A DNA stretch of 6,557 bases from Atribacterota bacterium. Lineage in GTDB: Bacteria; Atribacterota; Phoenicimicrobiia; Phoenicimicrobiales; Phoenicimicrobiaceae. The position numbers and the translations under genes were made by a program. The stretch is from assembly GCA_030668465.1 (NCBI GenBank), contig DAOUTX010000060.1, positions 1 to 6,557 on the forward strand. Reading direction: 5' to 3'. This document shows positions 1 to 5,652 of the stretch, piece after piece (within the stretch, counting starts at the first letter, position 1; the number at the start of each line of letters is the position of its first letter). A model generated the notes under the pieces. It ran no database searches. It had not been told where the DNA came from and saw only the letters and a program-made list of their open reading frames with translations.

Positions 1-498
1 ATAGATTTTCAGAAACATGATGCAAGGAATTTGCCATTTAAGAATGAATTTGATTTGGCAATAATGCTTTGTGAAGGAGCATTTCCTTTGATGGAAACAG
101 ATGAAATGAATTATGAAATATTAAAAAATGTTGCAAGGTCATTAAAAGTTTCTGGCAAGCTGATTTTTACAACATTAAATGGATTATTTCCACTATATCA
201 TTCAGTTGAGGAATTTTGTGCATCAGCAACAGATGAAGGGAATGCGACCTATAGAAGTAATACTTTTGATTTGATGACTTTCCGAGATCACAATATTACC
301 ACAGTAGAAGATGATTTTGGGAATAAGAGGGAATTGGAATGTAATGAAAGATATTATGTACCATCTGAAATTACATGGCTATTAAAATCACTTGAATTTA
401 AAAAGATTGATATTTATGGAGCAAAACTCGGAGCCTTTTCAAGGAATGATAAACTTACAACAGAAGATTTTGAGATGCTGGTAATTGCTGAAAAGTAA
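1..498 (+). CDS. Class I SAM-dependent methyltransferase, C-terminal part (5' end outside window)
   Basis: The frame is open from the first base and ends at TAA 496-498, giving 165 visible residues. The N-terminal glycine-rich SAM-binding loop (motif I) lies to the left of the window, so the start is not visible. What remains looks like the second half of a Rossmann-fold methyltransferase. There is an acidic/DAR-LPF stretch at visible residues 7-13, then the strand-4 segment FDLAIMLCEGAF at about 17-28. This is followed by a helix and a KVSGKLIFTTLNG strand (post-motif, about 49-61), the usual 'leader-then-strand' pattern after motif IV. A long insertion with acidic and aromatic residues follows, and the protein closes on an antiparallel strand (FEMLVIAEK). 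The substrate cannot be read from this; small-molecule methylation is typical for the Methyltransf_11/25-like group. A structured, GC-richer element begins one base after the stop codon, which could mean the gene belongs to a mobile or cassette-like unit. The fold call is fairly sure, the substrate unknown. Confidence 0.75.
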   Translation: MDFQKHDARNLPFKNEFDLAIMLCEGAFPLMETDEMNYEILKNVARSLKVSGKLIFTTLNGLFPLYHSVEEFCASATDEGNATYRSNTFDLMTFRDHNITTVEDDFGNKRELECNERYYVPSEITWLLKSLEFKKIDIYGAKLGAFSRNDKLTTEDFEMLVIAEK

Positions 499-582
499 TG
501 GCTCGCTCCGGGCTTCGCCACATTTTCAGTTGTGTGCTATCGCTCCAGTGAAAACGTCGTATACACGCGAAAGGTTATACGA
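499..582. repeat. Compact element of three abutting stem-loops right after the methyltransferase stop
   Basis: Three inverted repeats sit end to end. The first is TGGC 499-502 with GCCA 517-520, with an inner GC/GC pairing around TCCGG. The second is 520-528 with 549-557, nine positions with one A.C mismatch. The third is TCGTATA 557-563 with TATACGA 576-582, perfect, with a 12-base loop. The patch is visibly richer in G and C than its surroundings and does not code. The GTTATACG string at 574-581 recalls the end of integron attC sites, but I find no matching R'' box near 498, so an attC label is not supported. It lacks a T run, so it is not a standard terminator either. A dispersed palindromic repeat or a cassette-associated recombination site are the main possibilities. 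Confidence 0.45.
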
Positions 583-628
583 AATATTTAATCGGTAATT
601 AGGGTCGCGTCTTAACATTTGGCAATCT

Positions 629-650
629 GATTTGATAAATCAAATCTTTT
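629..650. terminator. Possible rho-independent terminator (18-base palindrome plus T run)
   Basis: GATTTGAT 629-636 and ATCAAATC 639-646 are perfect inverted copies. As RNA this would fold as a 7-bp stem with a TAAA loop. TTTT follows at once (647-650), and seven T occur at 655-661. The stem has few G-C pairs, so it would be a weak terminator for the methyltransferase transcript. The symmetry also fits a protein-binding operator. Confidence 0.35.
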
Positions 651-663
651 CAGCTTTTTTTAT

Positions 664-720
664 CACCTGTCTGCTGTAAAATATTTTCTAATTTTTCTTA
701 CACCTGTATAGAGTAAAATA
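664..720 (+). repeat. Two direct repeats CACCTGT-N5-GTAAAATA, 37 bases apart
   Basis: Copy 1 is 664-683 and copy 2 is 701-720. Both have CACCTGT, then five unrelated bases (CTGCT and ATAGA), then GTAAAATA, and both are preceded by a T-rich run. Fifteen of 20 positions are fixed and the internal spacing is identical. No third copy is found one period up- or downstream. The pattern resembles paired binding sites for a regulator, or tandem promoter-like units, since each contains TAAAAT (5/6 match to a -10 box). Function is unknown. Confidence 0.55.
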
Positions 721-868
721 AGGAGAATAAGTTATTTTCACACTCATACTACTAATAACTTAATATAAAAAACTAAAAACTTTTCTGTGAAAAGAGGATT
801 TTTGCTTATTTTGCAGAATAAAGAAATAATATTATTCCTAACATATTTACACTGTGAATCATGTGGCA

Positions 869-893
869 TTTCTATCAGAGGAAGCGATAGAAA
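869..893. promoter_or_regulatory. 8-bp inverted repeat in the ZIP gene leader
   Basis: TTTCTATC 869-876 and GATAGAAA 886-893 are perfect inverted copies around a 9-base centre, about 100 bases upstream of the ZIP start codon. No T run follows (the downstream stretch is purine-rich), so it is not a terminator. A regulator operator or a leader hairpin are both possible. It does not match the Fur or Zur consensus sequences I know. Confidence 0.35.
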
Positions 894-995
894 GAGAGAG
901 GAAAACTAAAAAGCAGTTTTAGATATAGAATTATATTTGTTTAAAAAATAAAGAACTGGTCTCTACGGTTGATAAAGATGAAAGGGAGTTGAAAT

Positions 996-1811
996 ATGAT
1001 AGGTTTTTTGCAACAACTTCATCCTGTAGCACAAGCTCTACTGGCAGGACTTTTTACCTGGGCACTGACTGCGTTGGGGGCTGCCATGGTATTTATAACC
1101 AAAGAGATAGATAAGAAAATTCTTGATACTATGCTGGGTTTTGCAGCAGGAGTCATGATTGCTGCGAGTTACTGGTCATTATTGGCTCCGGCTATTGAGA
1201 TGTCTGAAGGGCAGAGTGTTCCAGTATGGTTTCCACCAATGGTAGGTTTCCTCCTGGGAGGTATTTTTTTAGGAGGGATTGACAAAATTCTTCCTCATCT
1301 CCATCTCGGCTTTCCGATAGAAGAAGCTGAAGGAATTAAAACCTCCTTCCGACGGAGTACTTTACTTATTCTTTCTGTAACCTTGCATAATATTCCTGAG
1401 GGTCTGGCTGTGGGAGTGGCTTTTGGGGCTGTTGCCGCAGGTTTCTCTTCCGCAACCTTACCGGTAGCAATAGCTCTGGCGATAGGTATAGGGATTCAAA
1501 ATTTTCCGGAAGGCCTGGTTATCTCCCTACCTCTTCGAGGTGAGGGAATGTCACGGTTTAAAAGTTTCTGGTATGGGCAGTTATCCGGAATAGTTGAACC
1601 AATCGCCAGTGTTATAGGAGCAGTTGCTGTTATTATGGTAAAACCTATCTTGCCCTATGCTTTATCTTTTGCTGCAGGGGCAATGATTTTTGTAGTTGTT
1701 GAGGAGCTAATTCCCGAGTCTCAACGCGGTAAAAATACAGATTTAGCCACTTTAGGTGCAATGATTGGTTTTACGGTAATGATGGTACTTGATGTAGCAT
1801 TTAGCTCGTAA
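996..1811 (+). CDS. ZIP-family divalent metal transporter (GufA/ZupT-like)
   Basis: An integral membrane protein of 271 residues predicted to carry zinc or other divalent cations into the cytoplasm. About eight hydrophobic segments are visible (roughly 12-34, 43-66, 82-102, 120-147, 154-180, 190-215, 217-240, 250-270). The diagnostic metal-site helices are clear. TM4 has HNIPEG (H131, N132, P134, E135) and TM5 has QNFPEG (Q168, N169, P171, E172). TM6 carries E201 in SGIVEP and TM7 has E236/E237 in VVEELIPE. Q and N in TM5, rather than H, point to the GufA branch with a binuclear centre. The loop between TM3 and TM4 is short with only H101 and H103, not the long His-rich loop of many ZIPs. The start is firm: GGGAG at 984-988 lies seven bases before ATG, and an in-frame TGA at 990-992 blocks any earlier start. 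It is probably transcribed alone, as the next gene begins 97 bases later. Metal specificity cannot be read from sequence. Confidence 0.93.
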   Translation: MIGFLQQLHPVAQALLAGLFTWALTALGAAMVFITKEIDKKILDTMLGFAAGVMIAASYWSLLAPAIEMSEGQSVPVWFPPMVGFLLGGIFLGGIDKILPHLHLGFPIEEAEGIKTSFRRSTLLILSVTLHNIPEGLAVGVAFGAVAAGFSSATLPVAIALAIGIGIQNFPEGLVISLPLRGEGMSRFKSFWYGQLSGIVEPIASVIGAVAVIMVKPILPYALSFAAGAMIFVVVEELIPESQRGKNTDLATLGAMIGFTVMMVLDVAFSS

Positions 1812-1908
1812 TTAGAAGGTTCTTTCTCAGATTTACAGTAAATAAGAGTGGAAAGACTATTTATTGATAAAATTATATTTTATGAATATAAAAAGGAGTA
1901 AAGATATT

Positions 1909-3369
1909 ATGAAAAAGATTTATAAAATTATGCTTGGTAGTTTATTTTGTTTTGCTTTGATAATGGCAAGTAATGTTAGTATGATAGGATTTGCTCAACG
2001 GCAAGATACTTCTGAAATAAGCATTGAGGGTATCTGGGAGGGCAAGTTAAAAATTCCAGGAGGTGAACTTAGGGTTGTCTTCAAAATTTCTAAGAATCCG
2101 GATGGAACTCTGACTGCGACTTTGGATAGCCCAGACCAGGGAGCAATTGACATCCCTATAGAAGAAGTTATTTTTAAAGATAATACTTTACTCCTGGAAG
2201 TAAAATCTGTAGGAGCTGTTTTCGAGGGTAAAGTAAGTGAAGATTTTTTAGTTATTGAGGGAGACTTGAAACAGTCCGGACAGACTTTATCCCTTACCGT
2301 CAATCGGGTTGATAAGGCAGTGGAAATCCTTAGACCTCAAGTGCCCAAAAAACCTTATCCTTATATTGAAAAAAAAGTAGCGTATACAAACTTAAAGGCA
2401 GGGGTAAAACTTGTTGGTACACTAACTTTACCCTCTGACAAAAGTGTATTTCCGGTGGTATTATTAATAACCGGTTCCGGGCCTCAGGATCGAAATGAAA
2501 CAGTATTTGGTCATCGTCCTTTCCTGGTATTGGCAGATTATTTAACTCGTCAGGGCATTGCAGTCCTCAGGGTAGATGATCGGGGAGTGGGAGAATCAAC
2601 CGGGTACTTTTCTCAGGCCACCAGCGAAGATTTTGCTTCTGATGTGTTAGCAGGTGTGGAATATCTTAAAACCTGTAAAGAAATAGACCCTAAGAAGATA
2701 GGTCTTATCGGCCATAGCGAAGGCGGTGTGATTGCTCCTATGGTGGCGGTAAAATCACCGGATGTGGCTTTTATTGTATTAATGGCCGGGACAGGATTAA
2801 CCGGGGAAGAAATTCTATATTTGCAGGGTGCTTTGATTTCCAGGGCAATGGGAGCTACTGAAGAAGATATTGCTAAGAGTCGTCAGTTTAATGCGAAGAT
2901 ATTTTCTATTGTAAAAGAAGAAGAGGATAATGAAATTGCTAAAGAAAGACTTCAACAGATGGCTATGGCTTATTTGGCGGAGTTAAGCGATGAAGAAAAA
3001 AGCAGGATAGGTGTCTCGGAAGAGTTCCTTAAAGCTCAACTTCAGAACTTATTGTCTCCCTGGTCCCGTTTTTTCCTGACTTACGATCCTAAACCTACTT
3101 TAACGAAGGTAAAATGTCCGGTATTAGCCATAAATGGAGAAAAAGACCTCCAGGTACCACCTCGAGAAAATCTTATTGTTATCGAAGAAGCCTTAAAATC
3201 TGGAGGAAATCAAGATTATACTATTAAAGAGATTCCTAATCTTAATCATCTTTTTCAGACTGCTCAAACGGGATTGCCTGCTGAATATGCTAAAATTGAA
3301 GAAACAATTTCACCCATCACCTTAAAAATAATAACTGACTGGATTTTAGAACACACAATAGATAAGTAG
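1909..3369 (+). CDS. Secreted alpha/beta hydrolase (esterase/acyl-peptidase-like) with N-terminal beta domain
   Basis: The ATG at 1909 is preferred over an upstream in-frame TTG (1864). AAAAGGAG at 1891-1898 precedes it by ten bases, and it opens directly into a signal peptide (MKKIYK, hydrophobic core, likely cleavage after GFA at residue 29; no lipobox). This gives 486 residues. Residues about 36-135 form a beta-rich domain (GIWEGKLKIPGGELRVVFKI start) often found before hydrolases of this type. The hydrolase domain spans about 155-483. It has the oxyanion-side GSGPQDRNE (189-197), DDRGVGES (223-230), the nucleophile elbow GHSEG with S270, a helical cap-like stretch about 298-390, D413 in NGEKDLQVPP as probable acid, and H447 in NLNHLF. 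The complete triad suggests an active esterase or related serine hydrolase outside the membrane; substrate is unknown. A PlsC gene begins 14 bases after its stop, so the two are likely cotranscribed. Confidence 0.88.
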   Translation: MKKIYKIMLGSLFCFALIMASNVSMIGFAQRQDTSEISIEGIWEGKLKIPGGELRVVFKISKNPDGTLTATLDSPDQGAIDIPIEEVIFKDNTLLLEVKSVGAVFEGKVSEDFLVIEGDLKQSGQTLSLTVNRVDKAVEILRPQVPKKPYPYIEKKVAYTNLKAGVKLVGTLTLPSDKSVFPVVLLITGSGPQDRNETVFGHRPFLVLADYLTRQGIAVLRVDDRGVGESTGYFSQATSEDFASDVLAGVEYLKTCKEIDPKKIGLIGHSEGGVIAPMVAVKSPDVAFIVLMAGTGLTGEEILYLQGALISRAMGATEEDIAKSRQFNAKIFSIVKEEEDNEIAKERLQQMAMAYLAELSDEEKSRIGVSEEFLKAQLQNLLSPWSRFFLTYDPKPTLTKVKCPVLAINGEKDLQVPPRENLIVIEEALKSGGNQDYTIKEIPNLNHLFQTAQTGLPAEYAKIEETISPITLKIITDWILEHTIDK

Positions 3370-3383
3370 AAGGGTAGATTATT

Positions 3384-3971
3384 TTGTTATATATTATTGC
3401 CCAAATTAAATTTTTAATCATTTTTAAATTATTATTTAGGCTTAAAGTAACTGGTCAAGAAAATATACCCCAGGATGGCCCGTTTATTATTGTAGCTAAT
3501 CATTCGAGTTTATTAGACCCGGTTATTCTGGGAGTATCTATTAAACCTAAAATTATTTTTGTAGCTGCTGCCTATCTTTTTGAAATACGTTGGCTTGGTT
3601 ATTTATTACGGAAGGCTAATTCTATTCCTGTTCAAAGAGAAAATGATATTAAGGCTATAAAACAATCATTAAAAATCCTACAGCAAGGCGGAGTTTTGGG
3701 AATTTTCCCCGAAGGGGGTATTGACCGTCAAAAGAATAATTTACCGGTTAGAGCCGGGGCTGCCTATCTGGCTACCAAAGTAGGTGTTCCTATTGTGCCC
3801 ATAAAAATTAAAGGAGCAGATAAAGTTTTGCCGAGGGGAGCAAAATTTATCAGAAGCTTAAACAAGATTGAAGTGGAAATTAAGAAACCGATTTACTGTT
3901 CAAGGCAGACTAATAAAAATAAAGAAATTATTAAAAGGGTAGTAGAATCTTATATAAAAGAGATATATTAA
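3384..3971 (+). CDS. plsC: PlsC-family 1-acylglycerol-3-phosphate acyltransferase
   Basis: This 195-residue protein carries the acyltransferase motifs in order: NHSSLLD (H40, D45; HX4D), the substrate-binding stretch SIPVQR (80-85), FPEGG (108-112) and VPIVPI (135-140). The family transfers an acyl chain to lysophosphatidic acid at the inner membrane face, making phosphatidic acid for phospholipids; related members acylate other lysolipids. A single hydrophobic stretch (residues 1-20) can serve as membrane association. The length is slightly short for the family (often 200-250). FPEGG followed by IDR replaces the common FPEGTRS, which may alter acyl-acceptor choice. The start is TTG, supported by GAAGGG at 3369-3374 nine bases upstream, where the site touches the preceding stop. 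The 14-base gap to the secreted hydrolase gene indicates an operon. The family is sure, the exact acceptor is not, so the symbol is by family only. Confidence 0.88.
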   Translation: MLYIIAQIKFLIIFKLLFRLKVTGQENIPQDGPFIIVANHSSLLDPVILGVSIKPKIIFVAAAYLFEIRWLGYLLRKANSIPVQRENDIKAIKQSLKILQQGGVLGIFPEGGIDRQKNNLPVRAGAAYLATKVGVPIVPIKIKGADKVLPRGAKFIRSLNKIEVEIKKPIYCSRQTNKNKEIIKRVVESYIKEIY

Positions 3972-4020
3972 ATAGAGTAAAAAAATATAACTCTGAGATT
4001 ATTAGTGAAAACAAAAAACG

Positions 4021-4048
4021 TTAACATTAAAAATCAAGATTTTATATA
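4021..4048 (+). promoter_or_regulatory. Candidate promoter for the racemase-membrane protein unit
   Basis: TTAACA (4021-4026, 5/6 match to TTGACA) and TATATA (4043-4048, 4/6 match to TATAAT) are 16 bases apart within the 144-base gap ahead of the racemase gene. Transcription would begin near 4055, leaving a leader of about 60 bases. The region is very AT-rich, so a chance match is quite possible. Confidence 0.3.
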
Positions 4049-4115
4049 TATTTTTTCAAAATAAAAAGGAATTTCTTCTTTTTTGTCGAATTCTTTTATT
4101 AAGGGAGGGGAAAAT

Positions 4116-4805
4116 ATGTCAAAACATATCGGAATAGTTGGATGTAGTGCAGAAGGCGCAGCTCTTTGTTATCGTACAATCTGCAAGGAAGGAATAAGTT
4201 TATTGGGAAGACACGCTCATCCGGAGATTACTATGCACACTTTCCCTCTGAGTGAATATATGCGGTATATCGAAAAGGGGGATTGGGAAGGAGTAGCAGA
4301 TTTAATGTTATCTTCGGTATCTAAACTGGCAAAAGTGGGAGCAGATTTTGCTATATGCCCCGATAATACCATACACCAGGCATTCGATTTAGTAGTCAAA
4401 GAATCACGAATTCCCTGGCTTCACATTGCACAGGAAGTTGCTGCCGAAGCAAAACAAAAAGATTATAAATGCCTGGGAATTTTAGGCACACGATATTTAA
4501 TGGAGGGCCCAGTCTATCCTGCAAAGATTACTGCGTTTGGCATTGAATATATGATACCTGAAGTAAAAGATAGAGAGAGAATCAATAAGATAATTTTTGA
4601 TGAATTAGTTAATGCTTGTTTTACTTCAGAAGCGCTTACTTATTTTAAAGGAGTCATTGATGAATTAAAAAACAAAGGATGTGATGCGGTTGTTCTTGGC
4701 TGCACCGAAATACCGCTATTAGTAAATCAAGAGAATTCATCTCTACCTATTCTTGATTCTACCAGACTCCTGGCAAGAGCTGCTTTGAAAGAAGCAACAA
4801 GATAG
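4116..4805 (+). CDS. Aspartate/glutamate racemase family protein
   Basis: A 229-residue cytoplasmic protein of the cofactor-independent amino-acid racemase superfamily, which interconverts L- and D-amino acids with two cysteines. It opens with HIGIVGCSAEGAALCYRT, typical of one subgroup. The first catalytic cysteine is probably C81 in ICPDNTIHQ and the second C196 in LGCTEIPLL; both active-site halves are present and the length is normal (about 230). In the first motif, C81 is three residues before the conserved N84-T85, where classic family members usually have C-N-T or C-x-N-T. The ATG at 4116 is chosen over an in-frame TTG at 4083: AAGGGAGGGG at 4101-4110 lies five bases before it, and the conserved fold begins immediately. 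The gene for a two-helix membrane protein begins 29 bases after its stop. D-aspartate or D-glutamate for peptidoglycan is a plausible product use, but the substrate is not determined. Confidence 0.88.
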   Translation: MSKHIGIVGCSAEGAALCYRTICKEGISLLGRHAHPEITMHTFPLSEYMRYIEKGDWEGVADLMLSSVSKLAKVGADFAICPDNTIHQAFDLVVKESRIPWLHIAQEVAAEAKQKDYKCLGILGTRYLMEGPVYPAKITAFGIEYMIPEVKDRERINKIIFDELVNACFTSEALTYFKGVIDELKNKGCDAVVLGCTEIPLLVNQENSSLPILDSTRLLARAALKEATR

Positions 4806-4834
4806 AATCTTTATTAAGGAGGTAAATAAGATAG

Positions 4835-5575
4835 ATGAATAAAATTAATTTAAAAGAAAAAATAGAAATTTTAAATATGCAAAGAATTGTCTTTGCGGTT
4901 GTTTTATTTATCTTATTAATTGTGATAGCCAGCATTATTTTATTAATCTGGTGGCCGATAAAGCCATCGTTAGCAGAAATAACCAATTCCTGGGTCGCCT
5001 TAATAATGGTGTATCTGGTTCTCAGTATATTATTATTTGAGAAGCCTATTTATAAGTTCTTTGAAGAATTTATTGCTGCTAAAAAATCAGAGCAACACGA
5101 TTCTCAACAGTCAAAACAAGAACGATTTCTCGGTTTAGTTTCAGATATTAATGTTGGTGATTTAGCTTCTTATTACGATTCCAAGGTGGATAATATATTA
5201 AATAAAGAAATTCAAGATACAGATTCTGTCGTTTTAAGAGAAGAAGAGATGGCCAAATATATTCGAAAATTACACAAGGAAAACATTAGATGGCGATTTC
5301 TCTATGCCGATACCTATCTGGTCTTGTACGCAAAATATGTTTTATTTTGGCTTCATAAGTCCAAATCAGTAAACCGAGAAGAGTTTGATAATATATGGCA
5401 GTCTAAAATATCCGATCCAGAAGAACGGGAGGCTATACAAGACGCCCTTTTTGATTTAGAATTTATTCGAGAAGAAGAAGGGAATACTTTTTCTATTACT
5501 GAGTTAGGCTCAGCTTACGTAAATTATCTGAAGGAAATGGATAAACAAATAGGATATCAAGGTAGTAACCAGTAG
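4835..5575 (+). CDS. Hypothetical membrane protein: two N-terminal helices plus winged-helix-like cytoplasmic domain
   Basis: I do not recognise this 246-residue protein. Two strongly hydrophobic helices are visible (about 17-40, ending WWP, and 51-68), forming a hairpin. A charged, low-complexity linker with many Q, K, E and S follows (82-98), then a mostly helical soluble region (99-246). The stretch about 166-234 resembles a winged-helix fold. It has a helix (AKYVLFWLHKSK), a second and third helix (REEFDNIWQS, EEREAIQDALFDLEF), then IREEEGNTFSITELGSAYVNYL, where the short wing plus 'IT-LG-Y-YL' end matches the usual close of such domains. It could be a membrane-tethered sensor or protein-interaction module; DNA binding is not shown. 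The ATG is supported by AAGGAGGT at 4816-4823, spaced 11 bases, a little long. It follows the racemase gene by 29 bases, so cotranscription is likely. The gene is clearly real; its function is unknown. Confidence 0.8.
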   Translation: MNKINLKEKIEILNMQRIVFAVVLFILLIVIASIILLIWWPIKPSLAEITNSWVALIMVYLVLSILLFEKPIYKFFEEFIAAKKSEQHDSQQSKQERFLGLVSDINVGDLASYYDSKVDNILNKEIQDTDSVVLREEEMAKYIRKLHKENIRWRFLYADTYLVLYAKYVLFWLHKSKSVNREEFDNIWQSKISDPEEREAIQDALFDLEFIREEEGNTFSITELGSAYVNYLKEMDKQIGYQGSNQ

Positions 5576-5599
5576 GGAATGGGTTTAGGAATTAGGGGG

Positions 5600-5605
5600 T
5601 ATAAT
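5600..5605 (+). promoter_or_regulatory. Perfect -10 box (TATAAT) ahead of the glycosyltransferase-like gene
   Basis: TATAAT stands in the 77-base gap between the membrane protein stop and the GTG start. It would give a start site near 5612 and a leader of about 41 bases that keeps the Shine-Dalgarno site. No good -35 box lies 16-18 bases upstream, and there is no TG extension. Confidence 0.35.
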
Positions 5606-5652
5606 TTTTCATAAAACAATAAGCTTTTAAGGTTATCAAAGGGGGTGTTTTG

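Larger units (their letters stand above)
499..995. other. Gene-free structured region between methyltransferase and ZIP transporter genes
   Basis: I see no convincing coding frame on either strand in these 497 bases. Apart from the elements listed separately, it holds short perfect inverted repeats: CTTTTC 780-785 / GAAAAG 789-794 (loop TGT), the 12-base palindrome 825-836, and CTAAAA 906-911 / TTTTAG 917-922 (loop of five). Sequence from about 840 to 995 is likely the promoter and 5' leader of the ZIP gene, but no -35/-10 pair with good spacing stands out. Short AT-only palindromes are common by chance in DNA of this composition, so only the longer or GC-containing ones carry weight. Confidence 0.6.

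Noticed and set aside
499..610. Integron attC site
   Set aside because: GTTATACG at 574-581 fits a right-hand core, but no complementary left-hand box is found near 498 and no integrase is in the window, so I keep it as an unnamed structured element.
664..720. Minimal CRISPR array
   Set aside because: Only two units, each interrupted by five variable bases, a 17-base gap, and no cas genes nearby.
1864..1892. TTGATA (1864-1869) - 17 bases - TATAAA (1887-1892), a good-looking promoter before the hydrolase gene
   Set aside because: Transcription would start near 1899, after the AAAAGGAG ribosome site at 1891-1898, so the mRNA would lose it. The match is more likely chance in AT-rich sequence, although a leaderless-like transcript is not excluded.
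1995..2303. Open frame of 102 codons on the - strand
   Set aside because: It lies wholly inside the hydrolase gene, which has a signal peptide, domain motifs and a ribosome site; the opposite frame shows no recognisable motif and is a shadow.
3974..4043. Terminators after plsC (AGAGT 3974-3978/ACTCT 3990-3994; AAAATC 4030-4035/GATTTT 4038-4043)
   Set aside because: The first is a 5-bp stem with an 11-base loop and no T run; the second has a loop of only two bases. Neither would be a convincing terminator.
4759..4986. Open frame of 75 codons on the - strand rich in I, K, L
   Set aside because: It covers the antisense of the hydrophobic N-terminus of the membrane protein and the end of the racemase; composition reflects AT-rich codons and there is no supporting start signal.
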